Origin: Amorphophallus konjac
Lineage: Eukaryota; Streptophyta; Magnoliopsida; Alismatales; Araceae
Direction: 5' to 3'
Assembly (NCBI GenBank): GCA_022559845.1
Contig: CM040125.1
Coordinates: 325,073,829-325,137,828 of the forward strand
DNA length: 64,000 nt
How positions within the stretch are numbered: the stretch's first letter is position 1; each line of letters starts with the position of its first letter. The notes beneath the pieces are model-generated. The model searched no databases. It had not been told where the DNA came from and saw nothing but the letters and a program-made list of their open reading frames with translations. The position numbers and the translations under genes were made by a program. This document shows positions 1 through 10,704 of the stretch, one piece after another.

Positions 1-659
1 GGAAGGGTTGCCTTGGGGAGGGGAAGGGGTGCTTGGGAGAAGGGATTCCCCCTTGGGAAGTTGAAAGGTTGTATGGGGAAGGGGAAAGGTTGCTTGGGAA
101 GTGGTGGGAGTAAAGGGGAGTTAAGGGGTCTTGGGGAGATGAAAGGTTGGGGGGGATGAGGTGGAAGATGAGGTGGCAAGGAGAGGAGAGAGAGGGGTTC
201 AAAATTTGGAGAGAGAGAGGGGAAGAGAGAGAGAGGGGTTCGCCCCCTTTAGAGAGAGAGAGAGATAGGGAGAGAGAGAGAGCTAGAGAAAGAAGGAGGC
301 ACAACTCTTGTGGATAAATTCTTTTCTCAATAATTCATTAGCTCCAAATGGAGGGATTGGGGTCCTATTTATAGGAATCCTACAATTTAACATAAGACCC
401 TGAGTTTTAGACTAATGACAATAAACCAAGGGGGGAAGGGGGCGCCCATGGGCCTAGCCCACTTAATTGGGCCCAACTGACTCATTAACCACTCTAATGC
501 CAATTAACCTAGGGACATGACTTAAATAAAAGGAAAATTACATAATAAGAAAATGAAAGATACATTATATGACTCAGAATAAACTGGCGAACAAGATGTA
601 GCACTGCTGGCGATCATCAGGAACCCCAAAAATGTGGAGTGGTCGGAGATGTCCCCATC
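1..659 (-). mobile_element. LTR-G: partial LTR, minus orientation, cut by window edge
   Basis: Read on the minus strand, the sequence starts near 659 with TGATGGGGACATC, close to the first bases of the TRG-B LTR (TGATGAGGACATC). It has a TATA box (CTATAAATAG, 365-374), then an ATGAATTA-type tract and a GA/CT-rich leader, in the same order as the TRG-B and solo-D LTRs. This suggests a third member of the TRG-B/solo-D LTR family, inserted in the 3' part of Tat-0. The other end and the TSD partner lie outside the window, so it is not possible to tell whether this is a solo LTR or a full element. The family assignment is inference from short shared motifs. Confidence 0.45.
181..300. repeat. GA-rich microsatellite
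   Basis: Interrupted runs of (GA)n with short GGGG interruptions lie inside LTR-G, downstream of its TATA box on the minus strand. They would form the pyrimidine-rich start of its transcript. TRG-B carries a CT-rich tract in the same place. Confidence 0.8.
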
Positions 660-907
660 AAGGGGGAGAGGGAATGCATATAAAAGCATCCTCCCCGCCA
701 ACCTGCCAACCCTTTGGAAGAAAGAGAGTGCAGGCACCCTCCGAAGAGTGAAAGAAATGATGAGAAGAGCGGAAGAGGAAAAAAGAGGCTGTGGGGGGGA
801 GAACAGAGCTGGACGAGGAGGCAGGGGAAAGCCCGGAAAGGAGGGAGCTTAGCTGGCTTCCTCCCCCCTCCATGGAGCGAGCAAGGAGAGATGGGCGGCA
901 GGGAAGC

Positions 908-1102
908 CTAAAGCCCCCATTCATCCACCATCTCGCCCCCCTGCAAGCGCCGCCAGAACTGATAAAAAGAAGACGACATGCCTCCACACGTCGAACCGTC
1001 TTTAAGTCTGTCCGCTGGCCGTCGAACCCTCTTTAAACCCGAAGCAGCAAGAACTCTCTGCCCCCCATCATCGGCAGCCTCATCTTCCGGAGCATCTTCC
1101 AT
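908..1102 (-). CDS. Small unidentified ORF behind a minus-strand TATA box
   Basis: This 64-codon ORF opens with Met-Glu-Asp and is acidic at its N-terminus (residues 1-14), then has a Lys/Arg-rich stretch (about 24-34) and an aromatic segment (about 44-52). I do not recognise it. The case for it being expressed is positional only: a good TATA box (CTATAAAAGG on the minus strand) lies about 100 bp upstream, a normal distance for a plant 5' leader. It is read in the same direction as the larger antisense ORF of Tat-0 and ends before LTR-G. It could equally be a chance ORF in transposon 3' sequence, or the first exon of something that LTR-G destroyed. Confidence 0.22.
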   Translation of the reverse strand: MEDAPEDEAADDGGQRVLAASGLKRVRRPADRLKDGSTCGGMSSSFYQFWRRLQGGEMVDEWGL

Positions 1103-1200
1103 GCTCCAAATACAACGGCACAACGCTACGTGAAGAAAGAATGAAGAAAGACTATCAGGGAAACCCCTAAGCGGTGGAGAGGAAGGGATGCCCTTTAGAC

Positions 1201-1210
1201 CTTTTATAGG
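1201..1210 (-). promoter_or_regulatory. TATA box, minus strand
   Basis: The minus strand reads CCTATAAAAG, followed about 100 bp downstream by the ATG of the 908-1102 ORF. This is a motif match only. Confidence 0.35.
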
Positions 1211-1586
1211 CGAAGGGAGGCTATTTGCCTTAAATGATTCTCTCCTCGAAAACACGCCAAAGGGATCTCTCCCTACAAATGGTCACCTCAAACTTCTCAT
1301 TTTTTGCCCCAGCGGGATACACGAAGCGGCCAGGCATTCAAAGCATGAGAAAATGGAAAGACACCCTGTCAGACGCTCACCCAACCATCAGGCGAGATCC
1401 ACGCAGAAAGTATCGGCTCTTTCCAACCACTGCAGATACGCTGAGCAAAATACAGCAATGGCGATACGGAACAGATAAGTCTTCATCATAATGCTACTGC
1501 CTTGTCTATTTTTCTACACAAAAGAGGAAGTTCTTTTTCTTCAAAAAGGAAAAAGGCATACAAAAAGAGGAAGCAAAGCAGATACA

Positions 1587-4244
1587 TCAGGCCTCCGGCC
1601 CACCTTGAAGCCCGGAAGTGGAGGGCTCAAACGGTCTGCCCCCAGCATCTTCGGTAATGGCCGACCCTGGCACTGACCCCACCGGCGTGGGAACTACCTC
1701 GGTTGCATGCCCTCCCGAGGCATCCGGAGTTGGAGACCCCTCGAACGAAGAGCCCCCGGGATCCTCTTCATCCTGTGCCGAAGCAGAGGAACTGGAGGAT
1801 GACAAGTCCGAGTCACAACGTTGCCAGGATTGGAAGTCAACTACCCCGGACGCCTGCTCCTCGGCATAAGAGACGGCCCGGTCGTAGCCTTACTTGAACC
1901 CCTTGCGGATGCCCCAGTGAAGTGCTAACTCGTAGTAGGGGGGTAGCCTCCTTAAGGTTGACCCGGTAGGCCTCTGAGCTTTTGTACTGCTCGAGAGCCT
2001 CCGCCCTGGCCGATCCCACCCTACCAGCGAGCTCGGCCTTCTCCCGCTCCGCCTCGGTTGACTTCCGCTCGGCCTCAGTCGTCCGCTTTTTGGCCTCTGC
2101 CGCCTGCTTCTCCGCCTCGGCCCGATCAGCCTCGGCCACCCGCCGAAGGCGCTCGGCTTCCTCCGTTCGGTCTACCAGCTCTGCATGTTCGGTCTCCCAC
2201 CTGCCATCTAGCTCAACGCGTGCAAGGCGCTCCTCTTCAAGAAGCTTGTTCTTCCTCTTGAGCGATTCACGGGCCTTAGCTAGCTGCTCGGTTATCGACC
2301 GGGACTCCACCTGGCTCGACCGCACCAGCTCCCTGACTGAGGAAAGCTCCCTCCGAAGCCCATCATGCTCCTCGGCAAGCTGAGCCAACCTCCTGTCAGA
2401 CCCACCAAGGGTCCAGGCCAGGTTCGCTCGCTCCCACTCAGACCGAGAGTACGCTTCTACCAGAGTGGCCCTCATCTGGGCCAGGGCCAGGCCGCCCTCC
2501 ATAACCCCAGCGAGGGTCGTGGACGGAGAGTACTGCCTACCTCCCCCCCTCACCTTCGCAGATATATCACGGCATGCCCGGTGCAGAGGGCCCGAGATAC
2601 CAAGCCACTCCAAGGCCACCGAAATAGAGAACCCCCCATCACCCGGCGCCCCACCGAGTGGCTCAGACCAAGCCCCGGCCTCGGTCGCCTCTCGTGCCTC
2701 GGCCGGATTTTCTTGCGGCCCCCCAACCTGGACCAGCTCGGCACCTGCACCATCGCCTGAAGCGCCAGACTCGGCCACGGCCCCAGCATCCCCCGCCTCG
2801 GCCACGGCCCCCTCAGCTCCTACCGAGGGGAGAGCTGGGCCAGCACCGTTGCTAGTCGCAAGAGCAGCCCCGACCCCCTCGGCTCCGGTCGAAGGAAGGG
2901 CCGAGCCCGCATCGTCGCCGCCCGCAGGAGCAGCCCCAACCTCCTCGGCCCCCTCTTGCTCGGCGGGTGGGAGAGCTCGCCCGGTAGGGTCGGCCCCATC
3001 ATGCTCGGCGGAGGGGCGAGCCGCGGCAAGGTCGCCTCCGACTGTGGGTACGACCCCGACCTTCTTGGCCCGCTTCCTGGCCCTCGCAGCGGCCCGGATC
3101 ATGCCTTCCACGGGGTCCTTGCGCTTGGACCCCCACGGCCTGGAGGATTCACCCTGGGCCGCCCCCTTTCCCTTATCTCTGGTTCGGGAGTGACCTGTGG
3201 GAGCAGCCGATTCATCAGCAGCCGAGTCATCGCCAAGCTCGATCACCTCTGCGGCCTTCTTCAAAGCCTCCCGCTTGGTGTCTGCACGAAGAAGAAGACA
3301 TATTCAGAAAAAGAAAAATGATCCCAACATCAAAAGGAGAACCTAGTTTGTGGCACCTGAGCCCGACGGATGCAACTACGCAAGAAGACACTGCTCGATA
3401 TTCTCTGGAGTAACCAGCTCTTCGGTGGATTGGCGGTGCTTCAGCAAGATGGCCGCATATTTCTCCACATGTGGAGGGAACTCATCTTGCGTGGGAGGGA
3501 TATTCGGGTGGAAATTGGGGATTGCTAGACACCTCCAGGTTTCCTCTACTGAACAAATCCCCACCCAGAAGAATTGAGTTCTTCACCCCTTATGCGAAAA
3601 ATCCTTCGCCGGCAAGGAGATGCAGCTCTTGTTCCGCCTCGCCTGGATGAAATACAAACCCTTCCTGACTGAAGGATGTGCTTTCAACTCAAAGAAATAG
3701 TGAAAGAGGTCCAAGGAAGGAGGAACTCCGCAGTGGCGGCAGAGAATGCGGAAGGCGGAAAGGAGAAGATAAGAGTTGGCTACCAACTGAATGGGTGCCA
3801 ATAGGAAAAAAATGAAAGCTGAAGAACGAAAGGTTCGAAGGGAAGGCGGAACCCACCCTTCCATGATAGAAGGAAGGTACAGATGTGGCCCGTACGAGAG
3901 TCCAGGCTCGTCTCGTGGGGGGAAGCCGCGACAAAGTTGAACTTGTGGGGCAGGCGATACTGGTGCTCCAGCCTTCTCACATCCGCCTCCCCCAGTTCAC
4001 TACAGTTTGGAATCGGCGCCTTCACCACTGGCTCGTCCTCCCACTCCTCGGCATCCGAACGCTGGTCCACCATGGAGACCGGAGAAGAGTTTGAGGAAAG
4101 GCGATCTCGGGACCTCGAAGATTTCAGGGGAGGAGGAAGCCGCCGGACTGCCTCCGCAGTTATCTCCGCCAACTCCACGAATGCCGTGTCAAGCCTCTGA
4201 TCTTCCGTTGTGCCCTCACGACGCATCGAAGAGCCCAAAAGCAA
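1587..4244 (-). pseudogene. Tat-0 antisense ORF, Transposase_28-like (putative gypsy-type transposon protein), two exons
   Basis: This is a long gene-like unit antisense to Tat-0. Exon 1 (4244-3357) has an acidic Ser-rich start. At about 3890-3590 comes a segment with FRLP/PPSL, an 'APIQL...NSY' stretch, 'ILCRHCGVPPSLDLFHYFF' and a basic KGLYF turn. I match this pattern to PF04195 (Transposase_28), which is common in plant gypsy antisense ORFs. Exon 2 (3281 down to about 1587) begins Lys-rich, has a 200-residue Ala/Glu/Gly-rich linker, then a long coiled coil (about residues 280-450, with repeated AEAEKQ/TEAERK heptads) and an acidic Ser tail. Breaks: a frameshift near 3870, TGA at 3583-3585, TAG at 3376-3378, and a one-base slip in a C6 run at 1938-1943 followed by an in-frame TAA. 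The tail lies in the frame of 1587-1805. Antisense additional ORFs between integrase and 3' LTR are known in the Tat lineage; their function is unknown. Confidence 0.62.
3282..3356 (-). other. Probable 75-bp intron in the Tat-0 antisense ORF
   Basis: On the minus strand, CAG|GTGCCA at 3357/3356 and a pyrimidine-rich tract ending TGCAG at 3282 look like splice sites. The upstream frame ends in phase 1 at the donor and the coding frame of the 475-codon exon resumes exactly in phase after the acceptor, so splicing would make one continuous frame. 75 bp is near the lower limit for plant introns. Splicing is inferred, not shown. Confidence 0.5.
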
Positions 4245-4527
4245 GAACGGAGGAGAGCCAAAACCCTAAAGATGGAGGAAGTCTGGAAAGACAGCAAGCG
4301 CCCAACGCCTATATCCCCACGCGAGAGGCGGCGCGTCGTTCTGACCTCCGAGAAAAGGGGGTCCCTTCAGTTCAAATCCGTCAGGATCATCATTATTATG
4401 GGCCCAGGTGACCACGGCACGTGGCTTTCTAACACTGCCAGATCTCCACCCACCTGAGCCACGCTGGTCTAAAACCCCAACAGCTACTCTTCCAAGCTTA
4501 CTAAAGCTCGGGAGTAGGAGGGGGACA

Positions 4528-4545
4528 AGTGGAGAGGGGGACTTC
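4528..4545 (+). promoter_or_regulatory. Tat-0 polypurine tract
   Basis: The purine-rich AAGTGGAGAGGGGGA followed by CTTC lies directly before TGTAGCCC, the proposed 3' LTR start. This is the usual primer for plus-strand cDNA synthesis. Confidence 0.55.
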
Positions 4546-5330
4546 TGTAGCCCATCTAAGAGCAGCCAAACTAGGTCCATCAGGACCAAATGAGGCTCAA
4601 CTCATCCAAGTGACCGCCCCATAGGGCCCACTTAGGCTAAAAAGCCCAATAAGATCACTCGGGATCTCATCCTTCCTCGGCGGCCCTTAGGCTCGGAAGG
4701 CCCGAGCGACGGTCAGAACGGAGGAAGACCCATGCCCGAGTTATCCCCTCATCGGGATAGAGGCAAGCGCTCAGCGCCCACTCTAACATATCTTCATCCG
4801 AGCTATGTCTATCGCCCGGACAGGGTTGGCACCTTTTATGCTCGGACCGACCGACGACTGCTTATCCACGCTGCCGTTGAGAGCCCTTTATGAGCAGGAG
4901 TTAATGAGGATAAGAGACTCATGATCCCTCAAGGCTATGAAGATCCCATGATGAGGACGTAAAGATCCCACGATGAGGACGTAACTCCCTCCTAAAACTC
5001 CTCAGCTTACGGGACTCATAAGGTGAGCACACTATATAAACCAGGGACTCCCTCTAGTGAAAGGTAAGGGCAATACACGCCTAAAATTCCCTGAGCAGGA
5101 ACCACTTCACTACCTTGGTGTAGGGGGATCTCGTGCACCTCTTTCTACCTCCCTCCCTATCTTCCATCATTGCTCTACTGACTTAGGCATCGGAGGATTT
5201 TCCCTAGGGAATCTCCCCTGGGCCCCCTGATCCGTTTCCTTTTCTCTACAGTTCACTGTTCGGTGATCATTCTCCCAGCTCAAGAGCCACGCGAGATCAC
5301 GCCCCTTCAGCCTGCACCCTCTCGGGAACA
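4546..5330 (+). mobile_element. Tat-0 3' LTR
   Basis: This is a 785-bp LTR. It begins TGTAGCCC right after a polypurine tract and ends ...CGGGAACA at 5330. It has a TATA box at 5034-5040 (TATATAA), with the CTGACTTAGGCATCGGAGG-type tract that commonly follows the start of transcription in Tat-lineage LTRs at about 5177-5196. The next base belongs to the gag frame of Tat-1, so Tat-0 appears to have inserted into that gag. The matching TSD (first copy would follow 5330: AGAGC) is to the left of the window. The right boundary was chosen because homology to Tat-2 gag starts just after it. Confidence 0.6.
5034..5040 (+). promoter_or_regulatory. Tat-0 LTR TATA box
   Basis: TATATAA lies about 490 bp into the LTR and is followed by the GC-rich 5' leader start. 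It would drive transcription of a full Tat-0 from its 5' LTR copy. Confidence 0.6.
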
Positions 5331-7230
5331 AGAGCACCTTGATAAATGGGCGGCCAGGCAACAACAACTCGATTTCCTTCAAAAGCAGGTTGGCCCGCAA
5401 TCTTTCGCGGATGTTCCGGATCCTAGCTTTCACAACATCTGATTCCCTCCCCAGTCCGAGCTCCCCACGTATCGCAAATACGATGAGAATAGCAATCCCT
5501 TCATTCATGTGAGGAATTTTATGTATGAATCGGCACAATTTCAATATGACGATCGCCTTATGGTGTACTTGTTCCGTCGATCATTAGATGGGGTGGCTTT
5601 GGAGTGGTTCTATGCTTTACCACTCGAGGATGCCGAGAGCTTTAAAGTGGTGAAAGAAAAATTCATTCAGAGATTCCAAGACCGGGTCGGCCCGGAATAT
5701 TCTTTTACAGACCTTGTGGCAGAGAAAATGAAAGCAGATGAAGATTTTGCCACCTATGCTGACAGGTGGAGGCAGATGACCGCCCGAGCGCCAGGTCACA
5801 TTCCGGTGGAGGAAAAAGTCAAGTTGCTCATATCAAATGCTACCCCTACCTTCCGCAACATTCTCGCCATGAATGACATATCCAATATGCACCAACTATA
5901 CAGTTGGGTGAGGTTCATTCAAACACAATTCAAGGACTCCCCTATACATTCTCTTTTTGAAGCCCAGAAGCCCAAATACAATAAGAAATCTCAGGGGCCC
6001 GTCACCAAGGGACTCCAAACAAATGAGCAGGTGCAAGCTGTTGCATTTCACTTTTCCAACCAATCAGCACCATTCCACTTCTCGCAAAACTCCTGCAATC
6101 CCCAATTCTCCACCCCACAGAATGCCCAACCCACTTTATCCACTCCACAAAACTCTCACCCTACATTCACCGCTCCACAAAACACCTTCCCTACTCGGCA
6201 ACAATTCCAACAACCTCCGCAATACCACAATGTCCTTCCACCCAACAGTTACACCAACAACAACAAGCACCCGGGTCCGAAGAGAGCCCAGTATCCTCCT
6301 TTGCCTGAATCTCTCACGGACATATTTTCGGCTCTCATGTCCATTAATGACATTCAACTTCCTCCTGAACGGCCTAATTGGAACCCGACCATTAATCAGA
6401 CAAAATATTGCATGTTCCACAGGCAACCTGGCCATACTATTGAAGGATGTTTTCAATTCAAAAATTTGGTATACAACCTGCATGAAGGGCATCGTATAGA
6501 TTGGGCCGAGATGCACAAGGTCATCGTAGAAATAAAAGAGAAAAGAAGGCTGCTGTCGAGGCAGCAAGTGCAATAGCAATAGACACCACCGCCACAGCAG
6601 TAGCCACTGCAACAACTACATCCCATTCAAGACTTGGGGATCCATCAAAACCCCATGCCGAATCATCCTCCCACTCCGCAGTTGCAACCGCCGGCACCGG
6701 CCCAAGTTAATCTCATCCAACCCCTAGCTCCCGACGCCGGGTGGTCTTATGACGATGATGCATCGATACAACGGCTCATGGCCCTCCACCATAACCACCG
6801 TAGCCTTTCTCCCTCCGCCACCCTCCTACTTAACCATCAAACCCCATCATCCTCTGCATCCACTAAACCCCTCATCCTACCATCCGCCTCCCCCGTTAAC
6901 CCGTCTCTCTCTACTCCACCACCAGCACCTACATCTGCCACCACCACGCTACTAGTCAACCATTCACCCATTATCCTTCCATCTACCTCTACCTCGTCAC
7001 CGATACCCGCAACAATCATCACCCCGCCTTCATCAAACCCCTCACCTATCATCCCCATTACCCACATTATTAACCCCACCGAGCCCGTTAAGTCGCTTGT
7101 TTTGAGCCCATCAGACGCCGTGCTGGCCCACAACCTAGCCCTTCGGAGCGCGTGTTTGTTCCACAGAAATTATCCTTCCACTGGTGCACCCGCACCCAAT
7201 CCTCAGTCCTCTCAACAGGCTATTAATTAG
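5331..7230 (+). pseudogene. gag: Tat-1 gag (5'-truncated, several stops)
   Basis: Structural polyprotein that would form the virus-like particle. The frame is open from the Tat-0 LTR junction. A Gln-rich segment is followed by a capsid region starting around 5507 (ESAQF, LMVYLF, FYALP, EKFIQRFQDRVG, GHIPVEEKVKLLIS), closely matching Tat-2 gag. A nucleocapsid-like knuckle of the Tat type (C-x2-H-x4-H-x4-C; CMFHRQPGHTIEGC) sits near 6410-6452. Then comes a Pro/Ser/Thr-rich tail to 7230. The N-terminus is missing. In-frame stops at 5440-5442 (TGA), 6574-6576 and two more TAGs within the next 30 bp (in a CAG/CAA-rich Gln tract), and 7228-7230 (TAG). All parts remain in one frame, so it decayed by substitutions rather than indels. 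Confidence 0.75.
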
Positions 7231-8238
7231 GAGGAGGCAGATCCGCTGTCGGGGACACAATATGATCTGTTACATCATCTTGATAGAGTACCTGCAAAGA
7301 TCTCTGTGCTGGAGTTGATTAAAAGGTCTACCCTTCATCAGGAGGCACTCAGAAGTTTCTTACAGAAGGTAATCGTAAATGAAGATATGGCAGTAGATAG
7401 CCTGCCGACAGCTCTGGCTACAATTTCTAAAGGGCCAGCAATTATATTTTCTAAAACTAAACTGGCACCCCCGGAAGCGAGATAGATGCCGCTATGCATT
7501 TCCATAACTCTGAATAAAGTAAGCATAGATGCGGCACTAGTAGACACCGGGGCATCTATTAATGTCTGCCCTCTCAGCACCTTGAGAGCCTGCAATTTAT
7601 CAAAAGATATGTTAAGACCGACCCCTACAACAATAGCAGCATATGACAAATCCCGAAGGGCATGTCATGGGGTGATCACTATTCAGGCCGAGCTTGGGCC
7701 TCTCACTATGCCAATTGAATTTTATGTGTTGGACATCGACCCTGTGTTCAAGGCTATTTTGGGTCGTCCGTGGATCGACAACCTTAATGCCGTACCATCT
7801 ACTGCCCGCCAATGTCTCAAATTCCCTTTCCTAGGGAGTGTGGTTAAGGTGAAGAGCATGACCATGGTCCAGTCTGTCAAGACCGTTTCCGACAAGATCT
7901 TACCAACCCTATGGCCTAGCAATCGGCCTGTTATTTCTGTGCTAGATTTGAACTTTCCATGGGCATATGTGCCACGCAAGCCCGTCTCTGTGGCAGTCAA
8001 CATAAAAGAGAAGCCCAAGATCAGGGATTCAAAGGACTGGTGTATTATATTGAAGTTGGGCTATCAGCCGGGGAGAGGCCTCAGCGCACAGTTACAAGGA
8101 CAGACCAAGCCAATCCCCAAAGGAAGGAAGATGAACAGGAGGGGCCTCGACTATCGAGAGTCTTCATTTTTAATTCTAGGCGATTCCAGGCCCTTGACCT
8201 GGGACTACCGCCAACATTTTATTAAAGGCCCCCTCTAG
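7231..8238 (+). pseudogene. Tat-1 aspartic protease with G-patch-like motif
   Basis: Processes gag-pol in the particle. It continues the gag frame. The retropepsin active site reads LVDTGAS, with the catalytic Asp codon at 7543-7545. The partner motif ILGRPW lies near 7756-7773. About 165 residues after the active site there is a glycine motif, LGYQPGRGL (8054-8080), resembling a G-patch. G-patches after the protease are known from retroviruses and some Tat/Ogre elements. A TAG at 7483-7485 splits the domain from gag and a TAG at 8236-8238 ends it. The frame then stays open to 8775 as an unrecognised linker. Confidence 0.7.
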
Positions 8239-8776
8239 CCAGGCACATTGAAAGCACAGCCAAGTCAGCTCAAGAAGGAAGATGCAGCTCATGTATTTGC
8301 CAGTCCACCATTGTTGCCAAAAGGGCTTATTGATGATGTGATTGATTGTAGTCAAGCATTTACAAGGTTATTCTATGAAGAAGAAAGTCGCCAGAAAGAT
8401 AAGGGGGTATGGCTTGTATGTTATCAGCCAAAGAAGCCAACTTACCACCAACGGGAAAAGGGGAGCTCCCCCATTATTTTCACTTGGTCCCTTTCCCGTC
8501 TCATATCTCTCTTTCAAAAATTGGAATTTATACCCCGTTCACCTTCTGTCTTAATTGATCCGTTCTTGTTTGAAGTCCCTACCGGCTTCCTCATCGTCAG
8601 GGATTGTGATTCATGTCCCCCTGTCGATCTTTCAACTCCATGGTTCTCCTCCTCCAATCCTTTTCTCGATATCTTCTGTCCCTCCAAGTACCCTCTCAGG
8701 CTCCCTCCTCCACCTTCCTCTCCCTCTTGCTACATGATCTCCACTGATCCCCTCCAAAAAAAATGCCAAATTTGAA
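8239..8776 (+). other. Tat-1 protease-RT linker ORF
   Basis: 175 codons in the gag-protease frame have no recognised domain and are Pro/Ser-rich toward the end. The frame ends just after an A8 run at about 8757-8764. The RT frame begins one base out of phase at 8777, so a slip in the A8 run would join the two. Ogre elements splice out an intron between protease and RT, so part of this stretch could instead be intronic; I cannot decide from sequence alone. Confidence 0.4.
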
Positions 8777-10704
8777 ATGGAGATCTCAGTGGAAGATTAC
8801 GCTATCTTTTCTCCATCCTCCTCCCAGAGGCATGAGGCCCCTGCTGCCTCCTTCCCATTAAATTTTCTTTCTCCTAGGTTAGACGTAGGGTCCGTCGAGT
8901 CTAGGGAAGTACAGTCTGTTAGGTCTAGAGAAGTAGGGTTCTGTTCTAGGTCGTCCAACCCTTCCTCACCTGAGCCGCGCCCGCTTGCGCGTCATTCTAA
9001 ATACGTCCCTGATAGGTTCTTCCAGGATCTAGCTCAGCGATGTCATGCTCTTCTGAAGTGCTCGAAAATTATAGCTACGACGATTGCGATCAAAGAAGAT
9101 GAGGAGCAAGACGGGGTGTGGAGAGATGACGAATTGGGAGTCTATGAAGTCATGGATGAAAAGGACCCGGTTGATCTTGAGGATAGCAACATAGATGACA
9201 CTGTTGATTTGTATGCACAAGATTTGAAGAGATTTGACGAGCCATCGTCGGTAGTGGATGAACCTACGAAGGAAATAAATCTAGGAACTGAAGAAGACCC
9301 CAGGCCCATCATTATTGCCGATAATCTCCCTCCAAGGGTTGAAGAAGTCTTAATTAAGGTCCTAAGGGAGTATAGCAATTCTTTTGCCTGGTCTTACGAG
9401 GACATGCCGGGTCTTGACCCCTCTTTAGTGGAACACCGACTCGTACTTAAACCAGGGGTAACACCCGTTAAACAAAGATCAAGAAGATTTCACCCTCACA
9501 TGGCCTTAAGGATAAAAGAAGAGGTTGATAAATTGTACAAGGCCAAGTTCATTAGAGTGGTCTTATATCCTCAGTGGGTGGTAAACATAGTCCCTGTCAT
9601 CAAGAAGGATGGAAAGCTGAGCATTTACATTGATTTCAGGGATTTTAATAAGGCATGTCCCAAGGATGATTTCTCGCTACCTCATATAGATGTCTTGGTG
9701 GATAACACCGTCGGGTACGAAGCGTTATCATTCATGGATGGTTATTCAGGATACAACCAAATCTGTCTCGCTCCCGAAGATCAAAAGAAAACCTCCTTCA
9801 CCACGCCTTGGGGTACGTATTGCTATGTGGTCATGCCGTTCGGTTTGAAGAACGTGGGTGCCACTTATCAAAGAGCGATGATGGCTATATTCCATGACAT
9901 GATGCATGTCTACATGGAAGCCTACGTGGATGACATTTTGGTGAAGTCAAGGACTAAAGAGGAACACCCCGCTATCCTCGTTAAGGTGCTTCAGAGAGCT
10001 AGGGAGTACCAATTAAAAATGAATCCAAAGAAGTGTGTTTTTGGAGTCTCTTCAAGGAAGTTGCTAGGCTTCATAGTTAGTAAAAGGGGGATTCAGATTG
10101 ATCCTAACAAAGCAAAGGCCGTCATGGATATTCCTCCGCCTAAGAATATCACGGAACTTCGAGGATTGATTGGACGATTGTAATTCATTAGAAGATTCAT
10201 ATCCCAACATTCTCAGAGGTGCTGCCCATTCTATGAACTGCTCAAGGCAGGAGTCAAGTTTGAATGGAATAAAGATTGTCAAAAGGCATATGAGGACCTT
10301 AAGGAATATTTGACAAATCCCCCAGTTTTGCAACCTCCTGTCCTTGGGAAACCCATGATCCTATACATTTCTATCATTGAGGACTCCCTAGGGGTGGTCT
10401 TAGCACAAGTAGATGACGAAGGCAAAGAGCGGGCAGCTTATTACCTCTCCAAGTTATTTAACCCGGCGGAGGCCAAGTACACTACCATGGAGAAAACTTG
10501 TACCGCCTTAGTGTGGGTACTCATAAACTAAAACACTATTTTCTAGCCCACCCAGTTAGGTTAATCTCTAGAATGGACCCAATTCACTATCTCTTAGAAA
10601 AGCCTATCCTTTCTAGTAGATTAGCTCGCTGGCAGAGCTTCCTCTCTCAGTTTGATATCACATTCGTTGTTCAGAAGGCAATCAAAGGGTTATGCCATCG
10701 CTGA
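8777..10704 (+). pseudogene. pol: Tat-1 reverse transcriptase and first RNase H
   Basis: Copies element RNA into DNA. The 468-codon ORF has the gypsy RT order: VKQRSRRF, PQWVVNIVPVIKKDG, YIDFRDFNKACPKDDF, FMDGYSGYNQI, FGLKN, and the catalytic AYVDDILV with YVDD at 9923-9934 (residues 383-386). A TAA at 10181-10183 falls in a position where related elements have Gln. The frame then continues through a gypsy RNase H with SLGVVLAQ, RAAYYLSK and a MEKTCTALVW segment. A frameshift near 10510 moves the rest (HYFLAHPV to VVQKAIKG) to another frame. The usual first catalytic Asp of this RNase H is not obvious, so the domain is probably dead. Confidence 0.8.

Larger units (their letters stand above)
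660..1586. other. Tat-0 non-coding stretch downstream of its antisense ORF
   Basis: About 0.9 kb lies between LTR-G and the end of the antisense ORF. No retrotransposon domain is visible. On the plus strand there is a TATAAAA-like string near 678-684 with no convincing ORF behind it. On the minus strand a TATA box at 1201-1210 precedes a short ORF at 908-1102 (separate entries). The rest shows nothing I can support. Confidence 0.5.

Noticed and set aside
2465..3193. 242-codon plus-strand ORF rich in Pro and Ala
   Set aside because: It is the complement of the GC-rich linker of the Tat-0 antisense ORF. The minus-strand frame is longer, has a coiled coil and joins exon 1 in phase.
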